A stretch of 8,068 nucleotides of DNA from Porticoccaceae bacterium. GTDB taxonomy: Bacteria; Pseudomonadota; Gammaproteobacteria; Pseudomonadales; Porticoccaceae. The translations under genes and the position numbers were made by a program. This document shows, piece after piece, positions 1 to 5,373 of the stretch. Positions within the stretch are counted from its first letter, which is position 1; every line of letters begins with the position of its first letter. Where the stretch lies: NCBI GenBank assembly GCA_030590275.1, contig JAUUYV010000062.1, positions 1-8,068 of the forward strand, read 5' to 3'. The notes under the pieces are model-generated. The model saw only the letters and a list, made by a program, of their open reading frames with translations, did not search any database and was not told the DNA's origin.

Positions 1-72
1 TAGTGCGGGAGGTAAGATATAAGCCCAAAGCGGGCCATTAATCAAATCAATAAATTGCTTTAAATAATCCAT
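1..72 (-). CDS. Start of a probable membrane transporter (AGCS-like), partial
   Basis: The minus strand from the ATG at 72 is open to the window edge and gives 24 codons, beginning MDYLKQFIDLINGPLWAYIL. The 'INGxxW' segment running into a hydrophobic stretch resembles the N-terminus of sodium:alanine/glycine (AGCS) symporters, which begin with a short amphipathic segment and then the first membrane helix. That assignment is from memory of the family and rests on very few residues. No clear Shine-Dalgarno sequence lies within 15 bases upstream of the ATG, so the exact start is uncertain. The gene follows the D-cysteine desulfhydrase-like gene on the same strand, and an amino-acid transporter beside an amino-acid catabolic enzyme would make sense. 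The rest of the gene lies outside the window. Confidence 0.45.
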   Translation of the reverse strand, partial: MDYLKQFIDLINGPLWAYILPPAL

Positions 73-98
73 ATAGTATATTGTTTTTATTCGATTTA

Positions 99-123
99 AA
101 GTAAAACTCCTACCTGGAGGAGT
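99..123 (-). terminator. Possible weak intrinsic terminator after the PLP-enzyme gene
   Basis: On the minus strand ACTCCT (123-118) and AGGAGT (111-106) form a perfect 6-bp stem with a 6-base loop. It is followed by TTTACTTT, an interrupted T-run. The stem overlaps the last codons and the TAG stop of the upstream gene. The stem is short and the T-tract is broken, so termination may be partial or absent. Confidence 0.3.
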
Positions 124-1138
124 AGAGGAGGTCGGCCTGAGCCATTAAACCAAATATACCGCCTGTATGAATGAAAACTACGTCATCATTATCCTTAAAA
201 TACCCCTGACGGATCTCCTCCACCAGGCCATGAAAGCCTTTGCCGGTATACACAGGATCAAATATTAAACCCTCAGTCCGAGCTGCCAAATTAATGGTAT
301 CAAAGACCTCCGCCCCGGCTCGGGCATAACCGGGGCCAATATAATCATCGTTAACCACAATATTTAGTTTTTCTACGTCAAACCCCGGAGCACACCCATC
401 AATCTGAGTCCCGTATAGGCTACGCCACTGCCGCAAATCGGCTCTCACCTTATCGAGGAAATAACGCTCATTGTCACAAACTGCCATGCCAATCACCGGG
501 CAGTCCAATTGATACAGCTCTGCACCAGCGGTGAGCCCCGCCTGAGTGCCACCAGAGCCAGTAGCATGGACGATCGCCGTCGGCTTAATGCCGACATCCT
601 GAAAATCCTGCTTCAACTCCCGTGCACCGTTGATATATCCCCAGACTCCTGTGCCGTCACTGGCACCCACGGGGATAGACCAGGGTTTACCGCCTTCCCT
701 CCGATAGTGCTCAGTCCAATGATCGAATAGCCCAGGCAAGCCCTGTTGATATTCTGTTTTCGAATACAGGGAAACTTTCGCCCCGGCCAATTCACTCAGC
801 AACAAATTACCTTCCGGATAACCCACATCGCGCCCTTCTCGACGCAATATTAAATGCACCTTAAGACCCAGCTGTGCACCGAGAATAGCGGTAGCCCGAC
901 AGTGATTGGATTGAGCTCCTCCAGCGGTTATCAGGACATCGCAGCCCTCAGAGAGAGCCCGCGCCAGGGTAAATTCCAGTTTACGTATTTTGTTACCACT
1001 GACAGCACAGTCGGTGAGATCATCTCTCTTGACCCAAATATCAGGGCCACCGAGCTCCCTACTGAGCCGCGGTAAAAACTGTAGCGGGGTTGGAGTTCGC
1101 GCCAAAGATAAGCGGGGAGGAAAGTCTACCGTGAGCAT
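110..1138 (-). CDS. D-cysteine desulfhydrase family PLP-dependent enzyme
   Basis: This 342-residue cytoplasmic enzyme belongs to the tryptophan-synthase-beta fold (type II) PLP family that includes D-cysteine desulfhydrase (D-cysteine to pyruvate, H2S and ammonia) and ACC deaminase. The Schiff-base lysine is K50 in SGNKIRKLEF. QSNHCR (76-81) contacts the substrate/PLP, and TGSGGTQAG (193-201) is the phosphate-binding loop. Two positions that separate the activities point to desulfhydrase. DPVYTGK (294-300) has Thr where ACC deaminases have Glu, and HTGG (324-327) has Thr where they have Leu. The length is usual for the family. The ATG start has a strong GAGGAG (1151-1146) 7 bases upstream. 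It stands 125 bp from yajC and probably has its own transcript, with a transporter-like gene downstream. Databases may label it ACC deaminase. The family is clear, but the exact substrate is inferred. Confidence 0.85.
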   Translation of the reverse strand: MLTVDFPPRLSLARTPTPLQFLPRLSRELGGPDIWVKRDDLTDCAVSGNKIRKLEFTLARALSEGCDVLITAGGAQSNHCRATAILGAQLGLKVHLILRREGRDVGYPEGNLLLSELAGAKVSLYSKTEYQQGLPGLFDHWTEHYRREGGKPWSIPVGASDGTGVWGYINGARELKQDFQDVGIKPTAIVHATGSGGTQAGLTAGAELYQLDCPVIGMAVCDNERYFLDKVRADLRQWRSLYGTQIDGCAPGFDVEKLNIVVNDDYIGPGYARAGAEVFDTINLAARTEGLIFDPVYTGKGFHGLVEEIRQGYFKDNDDVVFIHTGGIFGLMAQADLLYSSR

Positions 1139-1205
1139 CGCGACTCTCCTCTAAAAACAGGCTTGAATGACAATCATCTGCTCCCCGGGCTGAGACAGGA
1201 TCACT

Positions 1206-1230
1206 AGCACCACATTTATGGTGTTTTTTT
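1206..1230 (+). terminator. Intrinsic-terminator-like hairpin facing the plus strand
   Basis: CACCA (1208-1212) and TGGTG (1219-1223) form a 5-bp stem around a 6-base loop, followed by seven T (1224-1230). This polarity ends plus-strand transcripts. On the minus strand the run of A lies before the stem and no T-run follows, so it should not efficiently stop the yajC transcript. No plus-strand gene is visible upstream of it. It may end an antisense or small RNA, or may be chance in AT-rich DNA. Confidence 0.35.
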
Positions 1231-1263
1231 ATTTCTTTATTTAATCACAGCCCCAGCGAAAGA

Positions 1264-1599
1264 TCAGGCAATCGCCTTTATTGTGCCCTTGGGAAGAACG
1301 GCGTGAACAGCTTGCTTCTGAAATTTGAGTTCGACCTTATCGGAAACCTCTAATATTAGAAAAGCCCCTTCTATCTTATTTATTTTGCCAAGAATACCGG
1401 CAGAGGTTACCACCTCATCGCCCTTATTCAGGCTGTCCATTAAACTAGCCTGCTCTTTACGCCGCTTTTGCTGGGGACGAATAACAACAAAGTACATAAA
1501 AATAAACAGGCCGCCAAACATAGCTACGGTAACCAGGGGGCTTACTTCCCCAGGTGCTGCAGCTGGGGCGGCAAGTGCTGATGGAAAAAATAATGACAT
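1264..1599 (-). CDS. yajC: YajC, accessory subunit of the Sec translocase (SecDF-YajC)
   Basis: This 111-residue inner-membrane protein associates with SecD and SecF and helps the SecYEG translocon with protein export and insertion. It has a short Ala/Pro-rich N-terminus and one membrane helix at about residues 21-40. The signature RPQQKRRKE (41-49) follows the helix on the cytoplasmic side. A small beta-rich domain follows, with KGDEVVTSAGILGKI (59-73), and the protein ends LPKGTIKAI, as in E. coli YajC. Length is typical. The ATG is preceded by GAGG with 7-base spacing. The usual neighbours (tgt upstream, secD-secF downstream) are absent: bcp lies upstream and a D-cysteine desulfhydrase-like gene downstream. 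It may therefore be a relocated yajC or a second copy. The identity is secure, but whether it works with SecDF cannot be judged from this window. Confidence 0.93.
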   Translation of the reverse strand: MSLFFPSALAAPAAAPGEVSPLVTVAMFGGLFIFMYFVVIRPQQKRRKEQASLMDSLNKGDEVVTSAGILGKINKIEGAFLILEVSDKVELKFQKQAVHAVLPKGTIKAIA

Positions 1600-1650
1600 C
1601 GAATTACCTCATATAAACATGTAAAAAGTTAACAACGAAAGACAACTAAC

Positions 1651-1673
1651 AAAAAAACCTCAGGTCAGGTTTT
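1651..1673 (-). terminator. Probable intrinsic terminator after bcp
   Basis: On the minus strand AAAACCT (1673-1667) pairs with AGGTTTT (1660-1654) around a 6-base loop, and T continues to 1651, making a run of seven T in all. The stem overlaps the bcp stop codon. It is AT-rich, so termination may be incomplete and yajC could receive some read-through. Confidence 0.4.
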
Positions 1674-2136
1674 CCTTAATCCAGCTTTGCACATCTTCGT
1701 GGTGCGTTTTGGTCTTGACCTTGTCGATGACCAACTTCAGACGACCATCTTTACCAATAATAAAGGTAGTTCGCAAAATACCCATAAATTCACGGCCCAT
1801 GAATTTCTTCAAATCCCAAACACCGTATTTTTCAGCGACGGCATGGTCTTCATCCGAGAGCAGATCAAAGTTCAAATTTTGCTTTTCTTCAAACCTGCCC
1901 AGGCGAGCTACTGCGTCTGGGCTAACTGCAAGTACTACCGTATCCAGCTTAGCAAACTCTTTTTTAGAGTCCCGAATCCCACAGGCCTGAACCGTACAAC
2001 CCGGCGTCATCGCCTTGGGGTAAAAATAGAGCACCACATTTTTTTTATCGCGAAAATCCCGGATAGATACCGTTTCATCGCGTTGATTTTGCAACTTGAA
2101 CGCAGGCGCCAGGTTGCCAATTTTTGGTAAGGCCAT
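1660..2136 (-). CDS. bcp: Thioredoxin-dependent thiol peroxidase (Bcp/PrxQ peroxiredoxin)
   Basis: This 158-residue cytoplasmic peroxiredoxin of the atypical 2-Cys PrxQ/Bcp group reduces hydrogen peroxide and organic hydroperoxides with electrons from thioredoxin. The active-site segment YPKAMTPGCTVQACGIRD holds the peroxidatic Cys47 in TPGCT and the resolving Cys52 five residues later, the usual CxxxxC spacing. Other family signs are the N-terminal G-x-x-APxF segment, the DxxxxxRY-like region near residues 96-105 and FIIGKDG (125-131). The family usually has D or G where this protein has 'KAM', which is minor. The ATG is preceded by AAGGAG with 7-base spacing. It sits 73 bp downstream of mdh and 60 bp upstream of yajC. 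No OxyR site is evident. Confidence 0.95.
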   Translation of the reverse strand: MALPKIGNLAPAFKLQNQRDETVSIRDFRDKKNVVLYFYPKAMTPGCTVQACGIRDSKKEFAKLDTVVLAVSPDAVARLGRFEEKQNLNFDLLSDEDHAVAEKYGVWDLKKFMGREFMGILRTTFIIGKDGRLKLVIDKVKTKTHHEDVQSWIKENLT

Positions 2137-2209
2137 TCATGTTCTCCTTAAACGGCTTTGCAGATGATCACTAGCAAGTACAACTGAGCGTCACCATCAG
2201 GATCAATAA

Positions 2210-3190
2210 TCAGGGCAACAAGTGTTGCACGGCATCACGCTCTTCACACAATTCTGTTTCTGATGCCTGCATTTTTCCTCTGGAGAAATCATTGACGTCA
2301 AGCCCCGAGACAATCTCCCAGTCACCGTTCTTGCATACGCAGGGAAAGGAATAAATCAGGCCTTCGGTAATGTCATAACTACCGTCACTATAAATACCCA
2401 TGCTAGTCCAGTTGCCCTCGCTCGTTCCCAGAGCCCAGGTGCGCATATGGCCTATCGCAGCATTAGCAGCAGAAGCGGCACTGGATGCACCCCGCGCTTC
2501 AATGATGGCAGCACCGCGTTGTTGCACTGTGGGAATAAAGTCATTTTCGTACCAGGCCTGATCAATCAGGTCTATCGCACTTTGTCCGCCTACCTTGACG
2601 TGATGCAAGTCGGGGTACTGGGTAGCCGAATGATTACCCCAGATGGTCATATTAGTCACATCATTAATGGTCTTACCGGTTTTCTGGGCAATTTGCGTCA
2701 TCGCGCGATTGTGGTCAAGGCGAGTCATCGCGGTAAATTGCCGGGGATTAATGTCTGGGGCATTACGCTGAGCGATAAGCGCATTAGTGTTAGCGGGATT
2801 CCCCACCACCAGTACTTTAATTTCTCGGCTGGCATTATCGTTAATCGCTTTACCCTGGGCAGAGAAGATCGCCGCATTGGCTTCGAGCAGGTCTTTGCGT
2901 TCCATTCCCGGGCCACGGGGTCGAGCTCCCACCAATAAAGCATAGTCTGCATCTTTGAAAGCCACATTCGCATCATCGGTCTGCACCAGACCCGCTAGCA
3001 GCGGGAATGCGCAGTCATCTAACTCCATAGCGGCTCCCTTTAGGGCTTCAAGCGCCGGGGTTATTTCCAGCATTTGCAAAATTACCGGCTGATCCGAGCC
3101 CAGCATTTCACCGGCTGCAATTCGGAACAAGAGGGAATAGCTGATCTGGCCAGCCGCGCCAGTTACGGCAACACGTACGGGTGGTTTCAC
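2210..3190 (-). CDS. mdh: Malate dehydrogenase (NAD-dependent)
   Basis: This enzyme oxidises (S)-malate to oxaloacetate with NAD+ in the citric acid cycle, in the cytoplasm. From the GTG at 3190 the protein has 326 residues, the usual length for the bacterial/cytosolic-type MDH subgroup. GAAGQI (11-16) is the nucleotide-binding glycine loop. The substrate-binding arginines are R92 and R98 in [10 protein letters not shown] and R162. VGNPANTN (129-136) follows, and the catalytic pair is D159 (MTRLDHNRA) and H187 (IWGNHS). A further in-frame GTG at 3223 would add 11 residues, but it has no ribosome binding site and would leave a leader of only about 10 bases after the predicted promoter. The 3190 start has GGAG at ideal spacing and matches family N-termini. 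It appears to be transcribed on its own or with bcp, 73 bp downstream. Confidence 0.95.
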   Translation of the reverse strand: MKPPVRVAVTGAAGQISYSLLFRIAAGEMLGSDQPVILQMLEITPALEALKGAAMELDDCAFPLLAGLVQTDDANVAFKDADYALLVGARPRGPGMERKDLLEANAAIFSAQGKAINDNASREIKVLVVGNPANTNALIAQRNAPDINPRQFTAMTRLDHNRAMTQIAQKTGKTINDVTNMTIWGNHSATQYPDLHHVKVGGQSAIDLIDQAWYENDFIPTVQQRGAAIIEARGASSAASAANAAIGHMRTWALGTSEGNWTSMGIYSDGSYDITEGLIYSFPCVCKNGDWEIVSGLDVNDFSRGKMQASETELCEERDAVQHLLP

Positions 3191-3197
3191 TGTATTT

Positions 3198-3201
3198 CTC
3201 C
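3198..3201 (-). promoter_or_regulatory. Ribosome binding site deciding the mdh start
   Basis: GGAG on the minus strand lies 7 bases before the GTG at 3190. The alternative GTG at 3223 is preceded by a pyrimidine-rich stretch without a Shine-Dalgarno match. This fixes the mdh start at 3190. Confidence 0.75.
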
Positions 3202-3239
3202 GTCTAGGTAGAATAAAGCCCACGGGCTAGAGGCGGACA

Positions 3240-3267
3240 ATTATACGGATCGAGACCGGGATTTCAC
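3240..3267 (-). promoter_or_regulatory. Sigma70-type promoter for mdh
   Basis: On the minus strand a perfect -10 TATAAT (3245-3240) is preceded, after a 16-bp spacer, by GTGAAA (3267-3262), which matches the -35 consensus at four of six positions. Initiation would fall near 3233, giving a leader of about 43 bases to the GTG at 3190. Position and orientation fit mdh. Confidence 0.6.
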
Positions 3268-3336
3268 GCCTTCGGGAAATTAATTAAACACACGATAGCT
3301 TTAACACGACCTGGGAGGTAGTGCCTGGGACATAAG

Positions 3337-3942
3337 CTAGCCCGGATAGTGGCTTTTTAAACCGTGGTAAAGATCTTGCTGAAATGAATCGCTATCCACG
3401 CTTAGCTGCTGACACAAGTCCACCAGCCACTCATTATCTTCACGGCCCTCCCAGATCTTTTGATAGGCGCCAGTTTGATAACCGTGATCCTGGCGAAATC
3501 GATTGAGTACATTCTTGCCTATGTAACGGCTGTAAAGCTCATCAAAGCTGAGATCAACACTCTGCATCAAGCGGGCAAAGCCGACAATATCAAACTCCTT
3601 TGTCGATAGCGTGTTCTGAGTAAATTGTTCCAGGTCAGCTTTAAACTCTCCGACAGGGCCGCTTAGCCCTAGCTCGACAGCTTCACTAATTTGCTCCGCG
3701 TTCGCACCGTCAGTGAGCCCTATGCTTAAACCAAAGTGCCAGATATCGACCAATTCAAGCTTTACCTGCTCTATGTCTACGTTTTGCTTCTTCCACCATT
3801 TCCAACCGTAGTGATCAAGTAACTCCGCACATTCGACCCAAATTGCCCGATACCAGGCAAAGTCCTGCGTCCGCCACTGCGGATGCACTTGCTGGTTAAT
3901 CTCGTCTTGTAAAACGAGCATCGCCGACACTTGTTGTTTCAC
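3337..3942 (-). CDS. dUTP diphosphatase, dimeric all-alpha type
   Basis: This 201-residue enzyme hydrolyses dUTP to dUMP and pyrophosphate. That keeps uracil out of DNA and feeds thymidylate synthesis. It belongs to the all-alpha NTP pyrophosphatase (MazG-like) superfamily, not the common trimeric beta dUTPase. The metal-binding motif is split: WVECAELLDHYGWKWWKK carries E37 and E40, and the next helix ELVDIWHF carries E63 and D66. The C-terminal substrate motif is YIGKNVLNRFRQDHGY (140-155), with K143, N144, N147 and R150. Its start is GTG with AGGGGA about 11 bases upstream. An ATG at 3921 would remove seven residues but has no good ribosome binding site. It lies 139 bp downstream of tatD, beyond the 18-bp repeats. 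The function is linked to tmk, which acts two steps later in dTTP synthesis. Confidence 0.87.
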   Translation of the reverse strand: MKQQVSAMLVLQDEINQQVHPQWRTQDFAWYRAIWVECAELLDHYGWKWWKKQNVDIEQVKLELVDIWHFGLSIGLTDGANAEQISEAVELGLSGPVGEFKADLEQFTQNTLSTKEFDIVGFARLMQSVDLSFDELYSRYIGKNVLNRFRQDHGYQTGAYQKIWEGREDNEWLVDLCQQLSVDSDSFQQDLYHGLKSHYPG

Positions 3943-4023
3943 GGTTGCGGGTATCCCCTGGTCAAAAACCTGTGTGATCTGGACAGACTACGGCTATCTG
4001 TTGAATCTAAGTTATCTTAAGCC

Positions 4024-4095
4024 TAAGTTATCTGTGAATTTTAAGTTATCCGTGGATTTTAAGTTATCCGTGGATTTTAAGTTATCCGTGGATTT
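4024..4095. repeat. 18-bp tandem repeat (four copies) at the tatD 3' end
   Basis: Plus-strand unit TAAGTTATCCGTGGATTT occurs at 4042-4059, 4060-4077 and 4078-4095 without mismatch, and at 4024-4041 with two changes. A partial copy (TAAGTTATC) lies at 4008-4016, and a diverged one (AAGTTATC then ACGGA) lies inside tatD at about 4110-4121. The unit contains the small inverted repeat ATCC-GT-GGAT. The last copy supplies the final codons and stop of tatD. It is a minisatellite-like array of unknown role. Confidence 0.9.
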
Positions 4096-4879
4096 TAAAA
4101 AGCCGATTAAAGTTATCACGGACTACATCACCCAGCGCATGTGCCGACAGGCCTCTCAACTCGGCAACACAGCGTGCCACTTCCACCACATACTGGGGCA
4201 AGTTGGGCTTTCCCCGGTAAGGAACCGGAGCTAGCCATGGAGAATCAGTCTCTATAAGTAAACGGTCGAGCGGTATTTTTTTAACGACCTCACGCAATTC
4301 AGCAGCATTACGAAACGTAATGATCCCGGAAAACGAGATGTAAAAATTATAATCGAGGGCTGCCTTAGCCATGTTCCAGTCTTCGGTAAAGCAGTGTAAC
4401 ACTCCGCCAACATCGGGATCGGCATGGTCACGAATAATGTCGAGCGTTTCTGTTCGAGCCTCCCGAGTATGGACGATTAAGGGTTTCCCGCAACGACGCG
4501 ATACTTCAGCATGCCTCACAAAACTCTGCCGTTGCCAATCGAGAGTTTCAGCACTGTAATGGCAATCCAGGCCAGTTTCTCCTATCGCCACCACCTTTGG
4601 TGATTGCGCAAGCGCCAGCAAAGCATTTATATCGGGGAGAGTATCCACACTCGCAGAGGAGCCCACATCCTCCTGTAGCGGGTGAACACCGACAGAAACG
4701 AGAATATCGCTATGTTTATGAGCCAGCTCAATTAAGTGACGAGACGACTCGAGATCAATACCTACCGCCAGAAACCTCTCGACTCCCTTGCAGCGGGCGT
4801 CGGCAAGTAGCTGGTTTAGAGAATAATTAAAGGAGGTAAGGTCAAGCCGGTCCAGGTGACAATGGGAATCGGTCAGCAC
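4082..4879 (-). CDS. tatD: TatD family metal-dependent DNase
   Basis: This 265-residue cytoplasmic TIM-barrel metallohydrolase belongs to the amidohydrolase superfamily. Family members act as 3'-5' exonucleases or DNA-repair nucleases, and some homologues (YcfH, YjjV) are poorly defined. Metal ligands are visible in order: H6 and H8 (DSHCHLD), E101 (GETGLD), H137 (IVHTRE), H162 (LHCF) and D212 (ETDSPWLAP). The length is normal. The start is a GTG. An in-frame TAA lies seven codons upstream (4898-4900), so no longer start is possible, but no clear ribosome binding site is seen. That suggests translational coupling to pilZ, whose stop is 29 bp upstream. The C-terminus NRLFKIHG runs into the 18-bp tandem repeat, which provides the last residues and the TAA. 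The pilZ-tatD order is the pseudomonad arrangement. I use the symbol in the family sense; it may be an YcfH-type member. Confidence 0.93.
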   Translation of the reverse strand: MLTDSHCHLDRLDLTSFNYSLNQLLADARCKGVERFLAVGIDLESSRHLIELAHKHSDILVSVGVHPLQEDVGSSASVDTLPDINALLALAQSPKVVAIGETGLDCHYSAETLDWQRQSFVRHAEVSRRCGKPLIVHTREARTETLDIIRDHADPDVGGVLHCFTEDWNMAKAALDYNFYISFSGIITFRNAAELREVVKKIPLDRLLIETDSPWLAPVPYRGKPNLPQYVVEVARCVAELRGLSAHALGDVVRDNFNRLFKIHG

Positions 4880-4908
4880 CGTACTAAAAGGGGTAATTTA
4901 ACCGTCGA

Positions 4909-5259
4909 CTACAAAGTATGAGTCGGACGATCCGAGTCGAGCAAACCGGCCAAACTAGCCTCTATCTTCCTCGACAGTTCAAGGTTTTCTTCAGAGAACT
5001 GGATTCCGATCCCCTGAGGCCGAGAACCACAACCCAGTGGCGTTAGCCACACAATCTTACCCGTCAATGGTACCTTATCCGGCTCATCCATCAGTTCTAG
5101 TACCACAAACACTTCTTCACCCATGGCGTATTCCTTATTAGTGCGAAGAAACAGGCCACCCCGGTCTACGAAAGGCATAAAACAGGCGTACAGTTCATTG
5201 GTGTCGAGAATGGATACATTGAGGATACCATTTCTAAGATTACCACCCATTGCCTTCAT
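4909..5259 (-). CDS. pilZ: Type IV pilus assembly protein PilZ
   Basis: This 116-residue single-domain PilZ protein is required for type IV pilus biogenesis. In Pseudomonas and Xanthomonas relatives it works with PilB and FimX-like proteins in the cytoplasm. It is of the non-canonical kind: it lacks the N-terminal RxxxR and the D/NxSxxG motif that bind cyclic di-GMP, with PFVDRGGLFLRT (29-40) in the equivalent region. The features MPFxxxGGLFxxTNKxY, LMDEPxKxPxxGKxxWxTP (56-74), GIGIQF (83-88) and the tail SDRPTHTL closely resemble Pseudomonas PilZ as I recall it. The ATG at 5259 has AGG about 9 bases upstream. The internal ATG at 5250 has a match only 2 bases away, which is too close. The 114-bp gap upstream could hold its own promoter. 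Confidence 0.94.
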   Translation of the reverse strand: MKAMGGNLRNGILNVSILDTNELYACFMPFVDRGGLFLRTNKEYAMGEEVFVVLELMDEPDKVPLTGKIVWLTPLGCGSRPQGIGIQFSEENLELSRKIEASLAGLLDSDRPTHTL

Positions 5260-5287
5260 AACTTGCTACCTGCTTTCGGTAAGCACC

Positions 5288-5320
5288 GATTGGGATGTGA
5301 TTGAGATGCGGTTGAGATAA
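5288..5320. repeat. Three 11-bp direct repeats upstream of pilZ
   Basis: Plus-strand GATTGGGATGT (5288-5298), GATTGAGATGC (5299-5309) and GGTTGAGATAA (5310-5320) are consecutive imperfect copies sharing (A/G)TTG(G/A)GAT. On the minus strand they read (A/T)ATC(C/T)CAA(T/C)C, 29-61 bases before the pilZ ATG. An 11-bp step puts each copy on the same face of the helix, as in sites for PhoB/OmpR-type response regulators. Operator function is inference. Confidence 0.45.
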
Positions 5321-5373
5321 ATAAACACTACTCAAGCACGGAAAAGCAGGCCAAGATTAGCATAGTTATCAAT

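Noticed and set aside
1687..2130. 147-codon plus-strand open frame
   Set aside because: It lies wholly antisense to bcp, whose catalytic motifs are intact; the composition is not protein-like.
2447..2938. 163-codon plus-strand open frame
   Set aside because: It is antisense to the well-supported mdh gene, has no recognisable domain and no ribosome binding site, and is explained by codon bias on the other strand.
4024..4095. TTATCCGTGGA repeats as DnaA boxes, plasmid iterons or a CRISPR array
   Set aside because: TTATCCGTG does not match the DnaA box TTATCCACA at its 3' end. No AT-rich unwinding element or initiator gene is present, and the units abut without spacers.
3974..4234. Plus-strand open frame with repeated KLSVDF units
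   Set aside because: The repeats are just the translation of the 18-bp tandem DNA array, and the rest lies antisense to tatD. There is no ribosome binding site and no recognisable protein.
5260..5373. Sigma54-type promoter before pilZ (TTGGCC...TGCTT on the minus strand)
   Set aside because: The GG to GC spacing is 13 bases and not the required 10, so it does not fit the -24/-12 consensus.
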